Shown here: one piece after another, positions 32,044-44,861 of the stretch
How positions within the stretch are numbered: the first letter of the stretch is position 1
Layout: each line of letters starts with the position of its first letter
NCBI GenBank assembly: GCA_015501595.1
Contig: JADNRX010000003.1
Span: forward strand, 434,001 to 498,000
DNA: 64,000 nucleotides
DNA from: Hymenopellis radicata
Lineage: Eukaryota > Basidiomycota > Agaricomycetes > Agaricales > Physalacriaceae
Direction: 5' to 3'
Made by a program: the position numbers and the translations under genes
The notes under the pieces: generated by a model
What the model saw: only the letters and a program-made list of their open reading frames with translations
What the model was told of the DNA's origin: nothing
The model's database searches: none

Positions 32044-35000
32044 CTATGAAGAACGTGAGGAGCGCACAAAGTCTGTAAAGTACTTGCGGAAAGCTTTAGG
32101 GTCGAGATCTCGTAATTTAGTCGTGAACTCAATCGCCATCTCTGACGGCCAGTTTTGCGAAGGAAGAAAGACGTTGAGGAGGAAGTCGTACGCCTCGTTC
32201 CCCCTAGTACGCGTTAACGTGTGGAGGAAATTGGCGAGCTCGTGTAAAACCTGCAATTCCTAAAGTCAGAGAAATCCCCAACGCGTCGACAAACGACTCA
32301 CAACAGTAACCTGACCATCCTTAACATTGAGGTCCGGTGCTGCAGGTACTCTGAATGCCGCGGGCACTATACGCTCATAGATGAAACGTTCAAACCCGGG
32401 CAACGGGTTGTGAGTAACACCATTGACGGCTGTTGGAGGCGTTGCCCAAGTCGTCACACATCGACTCAGGAACGTGAACGCGGCTTTCTCGCTGGCAGGA
32501 TCTGAAACATCCTCAGCGATCCCCGCCATCGATTGCAGCAAAGGCTCAAAGGTCGCATTGTTTCCTAATCATGTCCCATGAGAACGCCACATAATGCACC
32601 TATTTCACAAACACACTCACGTTCTGAGATGAACACCGAATGCGACTTTGAGTTTATGATGCTGTTGAGCAACGACAGGTACGCTTTCTTCGTCTCCATC
32701 TGCTCCTTCTCGACGTCGGGGTCGGAGATGGGCTGGGAGAGGAGATTCCCGATGTGGTTTCCCAGCGGGCCGATGAGTTCGTCCAGAACGGGGAACATAT
32801 CATCTTGCAGCTTGAATATCAATAATGTAATGAAATTCACGAATTCCACCAATTCCGAAGGCTCAAAGTGCCGCAGAAGGTTGGCCATGAGGGCGGGGAT
32901 GTAGCTCGTCACGCTAGGGCCTGCGGTGCCAAGAATTCGGGCGAACGCGAAACGAGTCTTGGAAAGAATAAGTACGGCACTATCTTGAAAAGCGATTACA
33001 TACCGCTTCCCGGACGATTTTGAAGACGTTCATGTTTTCTAGGCAGACAAGTATAGCTTGTGCGACTTGTGCAAACACATCTAACGAAGGCGACACATAG
33101 TCTGAAGGTGCAGGAGAAGGATAATCCGGGTAACCTTTCGCGATAGTACCCAGCGCATAGATGAGGTGATGTGTCGCCACGATGGGAACGAGATCTTGGC
33201 CACCTTTGCTCCCGAACGCTTGAAAAGATTCCGAAAGTCTGTCCATTAGCGGCTGGACAAACGAGAGCAGTAGACTCGTTGGTTCCGGCGAAGACTTTCC
33301 AGCAAGCCAACAGAGTATACCGACCGCTTCGAAGAGGAACAGTTGAGTCTCAAACGTCGCGTTCTTCGCTGCTTCGGTCAACACATCTGTCTCTACTTCG
33401 TCGGTTCTGGAATCTGGACCTCTATCTGCAACAAGTCCCTCACGCTCTCGGACAGCGTTTGACAGATATCGGTTGGTATGTCGTTTTTGTTTTCTCGGAT
33501 GAACCTAGAGAAAAGGAAGGATAGTCGTGAACGTAATGCCTTGTCTGGATGATGAAGACCTCTTGAAGTGAGTGTTAGTATTGTTACCTTCAGGAAACTG
33601 GTCAACCTACCGTTGATCGACGAAAGCTTCTAGTGTAGGGACGATGCACTCCTTGCGAACCTTGAAGAAATCGGTGTATCGGGAAACGGTCTCGAAGAAC
33701 TGCAGTGCGACGTATCGATGTGGGTACGCGGATATGCCAGACCGTGTGAGCGCAAGTAGGAGCTCCCCGTGCGTAGTCAGCGCATATTCCGAGTAGTCTG
33801 TCCCTTTTCGCTTTTCCTTGTCTATCGCCGAGGGCGTTTGGCAGAATGCTGCACGACCTTTACCGCCACCTGTTGCACGTTAGTTAGGGAAGGTCGAGAG
33901 AACTGAAAGGAATGCACTTTTGTTAATCTCGCCGAAGATGAAGACCATGTAGATGCCCAATTCCGCTTCATGCCATGGCAAATTAACCCCATTCTGGTAC
34001 GCTGAAATCGTGGTTAATCCTAGGTTACGCACAGCATCCGTGACGAGTTCTTGATCGACAGTGAGAATTGAGTCCATGAAGATGCGCAGGTCCTGCTATC
34101 GGGTCAATATCATATAGCCGAACGAGAGAGCCCACGAACCTTGCGAAGCTTCTCGAACTCTGAGCTGTCATCCTCATCTATGTCATCAATATCCGTCGTT
34201 GGCTCCCACTTCATTTTCGTAAGAATGACTTCAAGTAGAGAACTGAGGAAGGAGCGTTTTGCGGGATCGATGGGGTCCGAAGATACTTTGCGAATGCGCT
34301 TGTACTGTGATACAAAACCTCAGCAAATCTAATCAACTCGACAGTTGAAAAACTTTACGTTTGCAAGGATGGCTTGGAGGAGAGGAAACACGGTGGAGCA
34401 GGTGTCGTCGTACTCATCGGCCATGAAACGGATGAGCGCAGGGAGACACTGTGACAGATAGTTTGAAGCTTCAGAACGGACTTGCTCTTCTGGTGCATCC
34501 TAAATCCCAGTCAGACGACATTAATCAGATCAAGAGAATACGACCCACTTCTAATTTGCAGAGTTCCAGACCAAATACGTTGAAGAGCTTCCCTAAAGAC
34601 TCCCTGTATGATTCTTCCCCTTCATCAACGTCTTCTCCGCGTTCTATCTGTTGTTGTCGAGTTTTCTGTTCTAGGGCATCGATAACTTGACCAAGCGAAA
34701 GCACTTTCAGAAGTTGTAGTTTGTCTCCAGGTTCCTTGAGGCCCTTGCTAACGATCCGAAGAATAGCCACACACGTCGCAAGTCGGATTGGTAACGAAGG
34801 ATCATCAAGTAAAGCGAAAAGAAGTGGGATGGTCGTTGGAGTAATTGTTAAATTGATATCAATCCAGCCTGCGAAGACGTAAGGGATGTAACGAAGAAAG
34901 TGCACGCCACATACCAACATACGACCCGAATGTTCGGATTCCCCAGTCCACTACCTCCACGACTTCATCTAATTGGCGCGTCGTGTCTGGTGACTCTGTC

Positions 35001-35789
35001 GCTTTCCTCAGGTTCGACATCCGCTCCGTTCCTTCTGCAACGATGGTCAAGACCGCCTCGTTGATCCTGTTGGCGTCTCGTTCTCGCATGGCGTCTCTGA
35101 CACGAGTATCTCGATCGGCGCGCATGGATGTGTACTGCCGGGCAGCCTTGATCATCTGGTCCGCCACCTCCCCAGAAATTTCGAGCACGAGATGGAAGAA
35201 AAGGAGGGAAATATGGCGGTTGAAAATGGATGACGACGACGATTCTGACGACCGGATGAGCGAAAAGATGTCCGCAAAGAATGTAGGCCATTGATCCATA
35301 TAAGTGCACAGGAAAAATAAGGTTAGCGTGTGCGAAAACTTATTTCGCAGAACTGAAGAAACCATCAGTGAACATCGGCGAGGAGGTTGGTGGATCATAC
35401 AGGATGCATTAGCTTCCGAGTTTCCGTAGACATATTCAGATTGAATGTAGGCGACCAGATTTTGTTGTAGAGTCTGAAACGTGTCTTGATCTAGCGGCTC
35501 AAACCTAGCAAAATGTTATGAGAATCCGAGGATGCAATCATACAGCAACGCACCGGCTCTCCAAAAAATCATCGAGCACACGCAGGGCGAAGAAACGGAC
35601 TTGTGTCGGGTACTTTCTAGTGCCTTCAGGAGTGGCGTCCACGAAAAGTGGAAGAGCAATTCTCCACGTTTCCGAGGCATTCTGTTCGACCGATTGCAGA
35701 TACGCTAGGGCATCGGGATGCAGATTTGTCTGTTGGACATCTGATGCCACTGCAATGGCTTGAACCACCCGCTCGATCTCCTGGTCCAT
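32044..35789 (-). CDS. LOS1: Exportin-T (tRNA nuclear export receptor)
   Basis: Importin-beta-family karyopherin that exports tRNA with Ran-GTP. The N-terminus MDQEIERVVQAIAVASD is the usual start; an in-frame ATG ten codons upstream (35,819) is possible. The Exportin-1-like domain follows (VRFFALRVLDDFLES, NKFSHTLTLFFLCTYMDQWP, FFADIFSLIRSSESSSSS, NRHISLLFFHLVLEISGEVA). Successive HEAT-type helices include LTITPTTIPLLFALLDDPSL and NEAYDFLLNVFLPSQNWPSE, and the protein ends FTDFVRSSRSS. The frame is carried over roughly ten to twelve exons with short introns, for example around 35,330-35,400 and 34,880-34,930. Total length after splicing is near the 1,000-1,100 residues of fungal Los1. Its neighbour DEG1 also acts on tRNA. 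Confidence 0.9.
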
Positions 35790-35819
35790 CCTCGTTCTTT
35801 TCGTCGCTTCAATAGACAC

Positions 35820-36195
35820 GAATGCGAAAAAGGATTGGTCGAAAGATTGTCAAGTGAACGTAACAGACAGAAGGTAATGATGGGTGCGAAATCGCCACTT
35901 TTTTACACGTGATCTGATTGCTCCTGATTGACGGTGACTCACACGAGGCGCTGTTGAAAGCTTCCTTTTGACTCTTTACGTTGACAAAGGACGCGAAATA
36001 ACTCGTGCTGTGCTCTCAAGTTAGTTAACGCGTCACACCACTAAAATGTCTACATTGACGCGACATTTGAAAGAGGTGGGACAATCGAATTATCATTATT
36101 AGACTTCGTAAACTACTTCATGACGTTCAAATGAACGTTTATCGTTCAACTGACAGAGAATAAACCTCGTGATGAGTTGGCAGGAGCAGAGATAC
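35820..36195. other. Intergenic upstream of exportin-T
   Basis: Contains the exportin-T promoter and the 3' flank of the F-box gene. A GTGAGT donor directly at the F-box stop codon and a CAG acceptor near 36,150 could extend that gene by one codon; otherwise nothing coding is seen. Confidence 0.4.
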
Positions 36196-37791
36196 TCACA
36201 ATTGCAATATATACAACTCGCCCGTGTGCAGACCGAGACACACTCTACCCGTGCTCTCCTCAAAGGCCATAGATTGGCACGAGTAGATCTCAAATGGCAT
36301 GGCCGTATGTGCGGGAAGCAGGCGTTCCACAATCGCCGCGTGTTTACCTTCGCGAAAAAATGTGGCCTTCATTAGCGTAAAGCTATCCGTGTCCCATCTT
36401 CGTTCCAGCCACACGGCTCTGCGGCCGGTTGGCCCCAGACAAATGATATCTGATGCGGCGCTGGCTGGAGTGGAGAAGACATGCACGGGCATTGCGCCAT
36501 GCGGGCAGCGTAAATCTCGGTTTGATGGAAAAGAGAACACCGAAGCAGAGCCATAACGCAACGAAGACACGCCGGACGCGTGAAATAGAAGCGATGTGAG
36601 ATGTGGACAATCGCCGCAGACATATCCGTCAGACAACGTGTAGTCGGAGTCTACAGGAACGTCGTCGGTTTCCTCTTCTGTGAGATGGTCGCCCAATAGG
36701 CCTGTTGCATCCGCGTCGTCGTCGGGCGTCTGACAGAAGGCAGGCATAGACAGCCGCGCGCGCACGACCGAAAAGTCATACGTGCGAACAGTTAAACTTT
36801 CATGATGCTTCAGACCTGCGATAATGAGGTGATGAGGGAAGAGTCTGAATTGAACATGTGTGAAATGCTGGAATCATGAGACGTCAAACGGCGAGCTAAC
36901 AGCAAGATTAATCAAAAACTTGCCTCAGGCATTTCGGGGCTAATGATGAGCTGGTTTCCGGTCTCAATTTCGAGAACGATAAATCGATACGTCGGAGGAT
37001 TGAATATGTTCTCAAAGTGCGCGACGGCGACGGCGACAACGCTCTCGCAGATGTGAACTTCTCCAGGCGTTCCATCTGTCTTGGGACTAGAAATCTGGTT
37101 GACTAGAATCGGGACGTGTGATATCGAGTTGTCATGATTGAAGTCCAAACAAATCTTGTACACGTTAACATTTCTAGGTTAAGAGTCAGTCAACAGCGAA
37201 CGTGAAGTAAAAGAAATATGTACGTGGCACGCGTAGCATCCAACACGACTGCGATGATTGCCTCTGTACTATTTTTTCGAGAGATCGCAGCAAATTTAGA
37301 CGCGTAAGGGACGTCAAGAGATGCATATCGATACTCCCGGTTCGATGTGCCGATATACCACAAGGAAAGACATAATGCACTTGTCGGAGCACGAGATAAA
37401 GTGATCAACCAGTCCGAGCCCAGAAACTGGTTCTGGAAAACGATGTCGCCGTGCATGATGCGACACATTCTCCTTGGCTGGGAGGCGTGTTTAGACCAGC
37501 TTTGCTCGAGGCGCAAGCCCTTAACCCAGGCTTGACGAAGCTCCGGACCCGAGATGAGTCGTCTATCCTTTCCAATAGGAATATCAAGGGGAAAGGCCAC
37601 GTCAATGGAGTGCCATACATAGTCAGAGGACCCCAGTTCGTAGAAGCCACGACATGTCTGCGTGTCTGAGCAAAATATCAAACAGCTAACGAGAAAGGTA
37701 CCTGTACGAGGGAGAGGAGGTCCTTGACGTCCAATGAACAAAATAAGGCTAGTAAAACATCGTCCGGGAGATTGAGGAAACCACAGGACAT
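36196..37791 (-). CDS. F-box protein
   Basis: Putative substrate receptor of an SCF ubiquitin ligase. Starting at ATG 37,791 the frame reads MSCGFLNLPDDVLLALFCSL, DVKDLLSLVQ, then after a 36-38-nt intron TCRGFYELGSSDYVWHSI: a textbook F-box. Downstream exons encode a beta-rich region (WYIGTSNREYRYASLDVPYA; VPILVNQISSPKTDGTPGEV; RFIVLEIETGNQLIISPEMP) that resembles a propeller-like substrate domain without clear WD repeats. The last exon ends VCLGLHTGELYILQL. Introns lie near 37,163-37,230 and 36,865-36,925. The start at 37,828 in another frame is not compatible with the F-box. It is divergent from the gene at 37,938. Confidence 0.8.
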
Positions 37792-37937
37792 GGGAGACGG
37801 GGACAAGGTTGATATCGGCCGATAACATGGCGTTATTTTATCAGATAACTTTTATCGGGGCCAGGGTAGATTAGATTATACAGCACTACAAATGGAGGCT
37901 TTCAGGGTTTCATGTCTGTGACCTCCTATCATATACC
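37792..37937. promoter_or_regulatory. Shared divergent promoter, F-box gene / acidic membrane protein
   Basis: 146 bp between divergent start codons; AT-rich around 37,833-37,885 (GTTATTTTATCAG, TTAGATTATACAG). Confidence 0.4.
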
Positions 37938-40132
37938 ATGGACGCCATCGCCTCAGAGAGCGATATTGTTCATGATCTCTCAGATTTCCAAGATTCGTCA
38001 GACAGGTCAGACGACGGCCATTCAGACTCGGACTGGCTCGACATCGCAACCAATCGTGAGTCTGATGACAATGACTCAGTGTCGTCCAGAGACAGCGACG
38101 TCCACGACGACGTACCCTCCCTGCCTCTCTCTCGCCGCTCCTCCGTGAGCATCGGTAGCTCACGGGACGGTGACATCGACGCATGGGATGGCTTCACCGA
38201 CGACAGCTCCGACGAAGGCGTTACCCATGGCCCACCACGCGCATCCGACCCCGCCATTGACGGCCCTATTTTGAGTCCAGTATTTGATCTGGGCATCGAC
38301 GAGCAGGAGACTGAAGAACGCCGCCTGCGGGACGCGCTGGATCAAAGCATGATCAGCACGTTGGGCTCCTCGAGGTCTGGCTCCCTTCCCTCAACCGTAC
38401 ACAACTCGATTCGGGATCTCCGCCTCTCCTTCCCAGACCCTCTCACCAGTTCTCGTGACGAGCTGAGCTCGTCCTATGACAACGTCTCGTCGTCCGTGCA
38501 GAACATATCACCATCTCCTGAGCTCGTCGACAATAGTCCCGTCCCTGAATCCCCGGCACTTGGCCCCGTAAGCCTGGTGCCGCCAGAGACCGCGAAGGAG
38601 CCAGGTCCTATCCCCGTACCTGTGTCTTCCGAGCAAGGGAACTCTCTGAGCCTCCAGTCTTCGTACGGTATCAAGCTTTATGGGACTCCGTCATCCATCA
38701 AATGGTCTTTTGTGTACGAACTCATGCAATCCAGTTGCCAGCAGCAGGGTCTATATTTAGCGGTCATCGGTACATCGCGTTGCGGAGCATTTCAGTGGTT
38801 GCAATTCACTAACGCCCACGGTGTCACTACTCTGACTGTACAAGTCGAAGATCATACTGAAGTAGGTTATTATCGGTTATTGCTTTACAGCTAACATCAT
38901 GAGTTATAGCGCACCCCTAGCCGTTTAGCGACCCTCAGTGCGTACTTGGGTATCGTTTACCTTCCTTGGTCTCCCCTACCGGAAGACTTTCACTTTCGTT
39001 GCGACCGACTACTCCCTGTCCCCATACCGGACGAGGAGAAACATTATGATGGGATATCTTCCTCGTCTATGTGGTTCGCTGATGCGCGCAGGTCAAAGAA
39101 GACCCTTGCTCTTTGCAAAGATTCCACCCTTATTGCTTCCTATCACGATATCACCAAGCTTCATACGTCGATCGTGCACGAGACATTATCCTCAGATGCA
39201 CTCTTCTTCAACGTATGCGCGTAAGTTTTATTTCCATTGACTTGATCTTTGTTTTATTTTCGTCGCAGTGGGGGTTTTGGTGCTCTTTTGTTCACCGTTC
39301 TTGGCTGTATGATATATCTTCTGTTCACATTGGCGGCAAGCTCCGCGGATATCATCCTTCCCACCATTCCGACGCCGTCGTTCGCACCTACAGTCGCGAA
39401 CGTCTCCTCATCTTTATCCATTCGCCCATCTACGAGTATTGCCCTCGTTCCACAAGCATATCCTCCTGCTCTCTTGACCACCGTATCTTCCGACCTTGAT
39501 ACCGTTGTACCTCTCACATCGTCTGCATGCAATTGTCACTCTCAGTCGGATCACACGAAGATCCGGTCGGATCACACGAAGATGTCGACAGACATAATCT
39601 CTATGCCCGCAACCGCTTCGATGTTGTCACCAGCTCCCGCGCAGCTAAGCAAGACTACAGAGTCCCTTTCATCCCTTAGCATCCGCGCTGTCGACTCGCT
39701 CTCACAGATTGTGGATGTTACGATGAAGGCGTTGATTGACGCTGTGTCGCGAGATCTCAGAGAGCTCATGGATGCCTTGGACGATCTGTCGCGTGCCATT
39801 ATGCGACAGACAGGCCACATTGTTGATGCCTCCAAGTCGACGTCTCGGACAATGCGGGAACTCATCCAGTACCGGCATGAACGAGCGAAGGGGAGGGCGG
39901 CGGAGCTGAAGAAGCTAGGCGGGCGATTTGTGTCGAGGGCAGGAGAGGCGTTGATGGGAGGACAAAGATTGCTCGACAGAAGGCGCATAGTTTGAAGGAT
40001 CAACTAACGTCGTCGGAAGCATGGCAAACTTACGAGAAGGCGCATGGCGATTGGGCTTTGGCGCTGGGAAAGAAGAAGGTGGAGCAGGAGCAGCCACCAC
40101 CAAAGGCAAGGATGTTCTTCGGTCGGGCTTGA
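37938..40132 (+). CDS. Acidic Ser-rich single-pass membrane protein, hypothetical
   Basis: No family recognised. Residues 1-240 are very acidic and Ser-rich (SDSDWLDIATNRESDDNDS), likely disordered. Then comes a compact region (YGTPSSIKWSFVYELMQSSC, LYLAVIGTSRCGAFQWLQFT, AYLGIVYLPWSPLPEDFHFR) that may be a small folded domain. After an intron near 39,223-39,268, one hydrophobic helix follows (GFGALLFTVLGCMIYLLFTL), then a Ser/Thr-rich stretch and a C-terminal helical region with SLSQIVDVTMKALIDAVSRD. The frame reaches a stop at 39,993-39,995. However, removing a good 50-nt intron (GTGTCG...GACAG, about 39,930-39,979) extends it in frame through KAHSLKDQLTSSEAWQTYEK to 40,132; both ends are possible. 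Confidence 0.6.
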
Positions 40133-40936
40133 ACTTGGGGTTTAACTCATTTATTCGATACCATTTCCTTACATCTACTCCGGTAAGACACCTCTCGCAC
40201 ATATGTATATCATCTGTAAACTCATTAGGCTATGAAATCGCAAGTATGTTCTATTGCAGCTATTGCGGGTTCGTGTAAAAAGCCAGCTTCGCCTAATTTC
40301 ATGAACGAACCAGCGTCACTGCGCCACAACCACCATTCGAATATCAAATTGAGCTATGTTACTTACCTTTGTTGGCAACAGAAGCACCAATCATGCACCA
40401 TGGTTTCCTTGTTGCTAACTCGCCACCTCGCCTAGAGCGCATGGAACTCGGAAGAGTCGCACAGGAGATTGTACTCATTTCAATTACAGCTTCATGAAAA
40501 CGAGGAAAACATTCCACTCGCCACTCTTCCAGAGCTCAGTATACCAGCCAAACCCTCCGCGCTTACCCGGGCGGGTCTCATCTCAGCAGAAGGACGTTCG
40601 GGAGAGAGCTAAGCACCAGTAATGTGCACGTGTCGGATGAGGATGGTGAAGCTGATTGGACTTGTAATAATACCCAGGTAGTACTCATCTTGTTCGCGTT
40701 GTCTAAACCGCTGACTCCCATTGCGTGTAGCCTTACTTTATCATAATCCAGCAGCTGAGGAGGCTTGTGTAATATTGAATTTGACTTTGTGCCCAGAAAA
40801 CCAATCGTTGATGGCAACAGCCCTTGATGCTCGTCTTCTCGCCTCGTGTTCTTGGGATGCTCCGTCGTGTTCCTGGTTAACGTTCTTCTTCTTCTCTTTC
40901 ACTTCCAAATTCTTTCACAGCGCCACCGCCGCGCCG
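40133..40936. other. Intergenic, no gene supported
   Basis: 800 bp between two plus-strand genes. Short frames (for example 40,232-40,435) show no protein character. The frame of the next gene is open upstream to 40,721, but the signal peptide argues for the start at 40,937. Confidence 0.45.
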
Positions 40937-42810
40937 ATGCAGACGCTTTCATGGTTCCGCTTATTGCACTTGCCTTTGGCTCTCCTCCTGCTCGCCGCCG
41001 ATGTCGGAGCGGCGGAACAATGTTATCTCAGAATAAACAACGCGGCTGCGTCGACGACGACCGATAGCGCTGGAGACGACTCGACCGGCGCCAGCGGGAC
41101 AGCCACCGCGGGACCTTCCGCCACAAGCCTGGCTGCTTTCAACTACGGTCGGCAGAAGATACGCGGGGTTAATCTGTGAGCCTCAATAACGTTTATTTAG
41201 TCTATAGAGACGCTGATCAGCTATGCAGAGGCGGCTGGTTCGTCCTGGAGGTGAGCGCTCTTTTCGTCCCGCAACCTCCGTTCCGTGCTGATGCGATCTG
41301 TTAGCCGTGGATAACACCGAGCGTTTTTGAAAACACGAACAACGACGCCATCGTAGACGAATATACATTCGGGCAGCTGCAGGATCAAGACACTGCACTA
41401 GCCGCTTTGACCAAGCACTGGGAGACCGTAGGCACCCCACCGCCTTTCTCGCCAAATCATCAAACCTGATTTTTCACTCGCTAGTGGTACACTGAAGATG
41501 ACTTTGCCGAGATGCAAGCTGCAGGGATAAATCATGTTCGGTGTGTACTACTTGCAATCATGGTAGAATATCTCTAACCACCCCCCCCCAACTGCTAGCA
41601 TTCCCGTCGGGTATTGGTCTGTCCCAATGACTGCCAACGACACCACGTTTGGCACCTCCGTATCTCCTTACATCCCCGGCGCGTGGCCGTACCTCCTCCA
41701 AGCCCTCAACTGGGCGCGCGCCCACCAGATTCACGTCATCGTCGACCTCCACGGCGCGCCAGGCTCTCAGAACGGCTACGACAACTCTGGCCAGCGCACA
41801 TCCAGCCCCCAATGGGCCGTCAACCCCGCCAACGTCTCCCGCACCATCGACACCCTGCGGTTCATGGCGGAGCAGATTGGCGGCATGATCGATGTGCTCG
41901 AGCTGCTGAATGAAGGCGCGGGCTTCACGTCGAGTGTGTGGGCGGCGAATATTCGGCAATTCTTTTTAGACGGATATGATGCGGTACGCGAGGTTGCTCC
42001 GGCGGACATGAAGATTATGATTGGGGATGCGTTTCTCGGCGTGGATGTGCGTTTTTGGCGCGTGTTGGAGGCGTTGCTGAACTCTGAACTGAATACTCCA
42101 CAGAGCTGGACCGGCTTTATGACGAACGAATCTGGCGTTATGATGGACTATGTAGGTTATACGACATACCATATTGCGATGGCTGATATGTTTCAAACAG
42201 CACGAGTATCAGCTATTTAGCAACGCGGAGTTGTCCCGTTCGCTCGATGACCATATTCAAGTAAGTATTGTATATCTTGTAGGTAAACGAACATTGTTTA
42301 ATGGTTTACAGTTCGCTTGCACATACGTCTCGACTCTGACAAACTATGCAAACAACAACCTCTGGACCATCTTGGGTGAATGGTCGAAACGCAGTTACGG
42401 ACTGTGCGAAATGGCTCAACGGAAGAGGTGAATTTAGATCGTGACATCTGCACCCACGCACTCATTATTTATGAAAGGCGTCGGAGCACGTTGGGATGGA
42501 ACATACCAGGCCGGTGATACGACATCCTTTGGCTCTTGCACTCCCTGGACTGGCGGCTACGCAAACTTCTCTGATACTTACAAGACGTTCCTCCGCAAGT
42601 GCGTGATCATCTTCTTTTGAATGCAAGTAATGTTTTAACCGTCGCAGGTACTGGGAAGTCCAAGTCCAAGTTGGTGAATCCGTTCAAGGTTGGAGCTTCT
42701 GGACTTGGAAAGCAGAAAATGCCGACGAGTGGAGTTATCAGAAAGGCCTTGAAGGAGGATGGATACCAAAGGATCCCACGGACAGACTCTACCCAGATAT
42801 TTGCTCTTAG
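40937..42810 (+). CDS. Secreted GH5 exo-beta-1,3-glucanase
   Basis: Cell-wall glucanase of the GH5 type found in yeast Exg1. The signal peptide is MQTLSWFRLLHLPLALLLLA. Spliced blocks follow the family: IRGVNLGGWFVLEPWITPS, ENTNNDAIVDEYTFGQ, WYTEDDFAEMQAAGINHVRI, PVGYWSVPM, VIVDLHGAPGSQNGYDNSG. The acid/base Glu is in VLELLNEGAGF (usually N-E-P, here N-E-G). The substrate-site His-x-Tyr is in MMDYHEYQLFS. The nucleophile Glu is in WTILGEWSNAVTDC. The C-terminal QGWSFWTWKAENADEWSYQK is typical. A Thr/Ser-rich linker follows the signal peptide. About eleven exons are joined by introns of 45-60 nt. The stop is at 42,808-42,810. Confidence 0.93.
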
Positions 42811-43101
42811 ATCCATAATTACAATGATACCTAATACACTTGCACAACCTATACCTATCCTTATAACCCTGTACTACGTACATATGTAGAATGTGTAAAC
42901 AGAACATGATGATAACTAGATGAACAGTCCCAGTAATGTTAGTATATCGCAGGTGGCCAATCAGGACAACCAGTAAGTGTGGCGTTTGATGCTTCCCGAA
43001 CCCGACGTTTGCTCGCCAAATCACCAGACTTTCGATAGTTCTCAAAGACTTCGTGCATTTGGAATGACGCTGCCGCAGCCAAATCTACGCAGAGATTTAG
43101 A

Positions 43102-43955
43102 TCAAGGTGAATGAAAGGACGGATGGAAAGTAGTACCAGAATTCGAATCGGCATCCTTCATAAGCTGTCGCAGGCGGGTGAACAAGCTTCACGACGGCAG
43201 AATAGAGCAACTCACCCCTTGCAAGCGCGTTATTTCCTGCTGTACCTGCATCGGATGGTACCCGCCGCCGCCATACTGCATCTGCATCGTGAACTGCTGG
43301 ATCTTCTGCTCAATCTCCGTCTTTTTCGCGGCCCACGCATCCTTGACGGCATCGAACGCGCCGATGAGCTGCTTCCACGCATACGTGTCCCAGGCTTCGA
43401 TCTCCGCCTTGTGAATCCGGATGTACTCGCGCGGATGCGAGACGCCGGAGGGGCCGGGGGATGTCGTGGGCTGCGTAGACGAGGAAGAGGAGGCGGATGC
43501 GGGGTCCCAGCCTTGGCCGATGGATGCGTACGGATCGAACTGGGATACGTAGCCCGGGTTGTTCTGGAGCTGCTGTTGGGCGGGCGTGTATGCCGGCTGC
43601 TGCGGTTGCGCGCCGAGATAGCTGTAGCTGCTGCCCGAGATGTGTGGCGCGGCGGCGGGGCGGCCGCCATCCACGGCTGTCCCGGGTACCCGGACGTCTG
43701 TTGTGGGCTCAAGCCCTGCGGCGGGCTCATGTATCCGGAATATGTGGGCGACATGGCGCCGTACTGTTGCGGCTGCTGCTGCTGCTGTATGTACTGCTGA
43801 GGCTGCTGCTGTACAGGCGACGCCTGGGACCATGAGCCATATTGATTGGGCACGGTCGGGGCGCTCCCATTGAGGTCGGGAAAGCGGGATTGGGGACCGC
43901 TGGGGTCTGGCGCGAACGGATTGTTCATCGCTGATGTTGCGTAGCCATTGTACAT
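43102..43955 (-). CDS. Gln/Pro-rich hypothetical protein, apparent frame break
   Basis: From ATG 43,955 the frame gives MYNGYATSAMNNPFAPDPSG and a Gln/Pro-rich low-complexity region (SPVQQQPQQYIQQQQQPQQY). In the GC-run at about 43,641-43,670 the sensible reading changes frame to continue PHISGSSYSYLGAQPQQPAY and then a conserved-looking helical C-terminus (YIRIHKAEIEAWDTYAWKQL, DAVKDAWAAKKTEIEQKIQQ). A GTGAGT intron near 43,150-43,204 leads to a last exon GLMKDADSNSGTTFHPSFHS. No intron fits the frame change, so an indel (real or from sequencing) is likely. No known domain is recognised. Confidence 0.6.
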
Positions 43956-44111
43956 GTCGATGAGGGAGAATAGGGAGCAGATGGAGGTGAGAAGGTAAGC
44001 AGGATGCACAGCAAAACGTCCGCGGAGGATGTATCGATTGGGCGATCAACTCTCAGGCCTGGATTGCTATATACTTCAAGTACAAGTTCCTTGCTGCGCT
44101 TAACCACGAGT

Positions 44112-44754
44112 TCACTCTCGTTTCACCCTCGGCGCAGGTACCAATCCCAAAAGCCCGAACCCAAGTCCGTACAATGACCAAGCTGTTGACAGTCAGACAC
44201 ACTCAAAACCAAATCGTTCAACTATCATATTTACCTGCGATAATAGCTTGAAGACGACCAAATGACGCCCACGACGCCAGTGTTGCAGCCAAAAGTGTCG
44301 ACCCACCAAGAATTAAGCCAGTCATCAACTAACATTCAAGTCTACATTGAGTACGTGGCGCGACAGACGAATCTTCACGCACAGGAATGACAACCGAGAG
44401 CGTTTTAGACTCTCTCCAGGCGCGAAACTGACAAGGAATTAGCCTTCTGGTACCTCGACGTACTACACGCTTCGCATACGTTGGGATTCACTCCCTCCCT
44501 CCAAGGTATCAGCATTACATAGAGAAATAAAACGACGGTCATTGTCGCCATCCCAATGCTCCCAAACGCACATCCTCTGTCGAAGAAAGAGAGCGGTTAC
44601 AAGGTGGCGCAATAAAAACTAAATCGCGAACCGACCTTGCCCAGCCGCCGTCCCCCTCAAGAACGTGCCGAAACTCGCTTATAGTAGAGCACCAATAGGT
44701 GATCAAACCGCAAGGCACCACGAGCTTCAGTTGCCTCATAGTATGTTTGAGCAT
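44112..44754 (-). CDS. Small multi-pass membrane protein, five exons
   Basis: No single open frame shows this gene; it appears on splicing. Exons are MLKHTMRQLKLVVPCGLITY...GDGGWAR, then GCAFGSIGMATMTVVLFLYV...GVNPN, then FRAWRESKTLSVVIP, then LMTGLILGGSTLLAATLASW...LQAIIA, then AWSLYGLGFGLLGLVPAPRV ending KRE at 44,112. All four junctions close in frame with GT-AG borders: donors GTCGGT, GTATGC, GTGCGT and GTAAAT; acceptors GACAG, GTCAG, TTAG and ACAG. Three or four hydrophobic helices result. The start is uncertain: the first exon is open up to 44,850, just 12 nt from the next gene's stop. The family is not recognised. Confidence 0.6.
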
Positions 44755-44861
44755 GATAGTTTGAAGCCAAAAAGACTCAGCGCATGACCGACCATATAAT
44801 GATGAGCCTATTTTTGTTGACGTAGCCCAATTCGGACTCTTCGTACACACACGCGCGTGAA

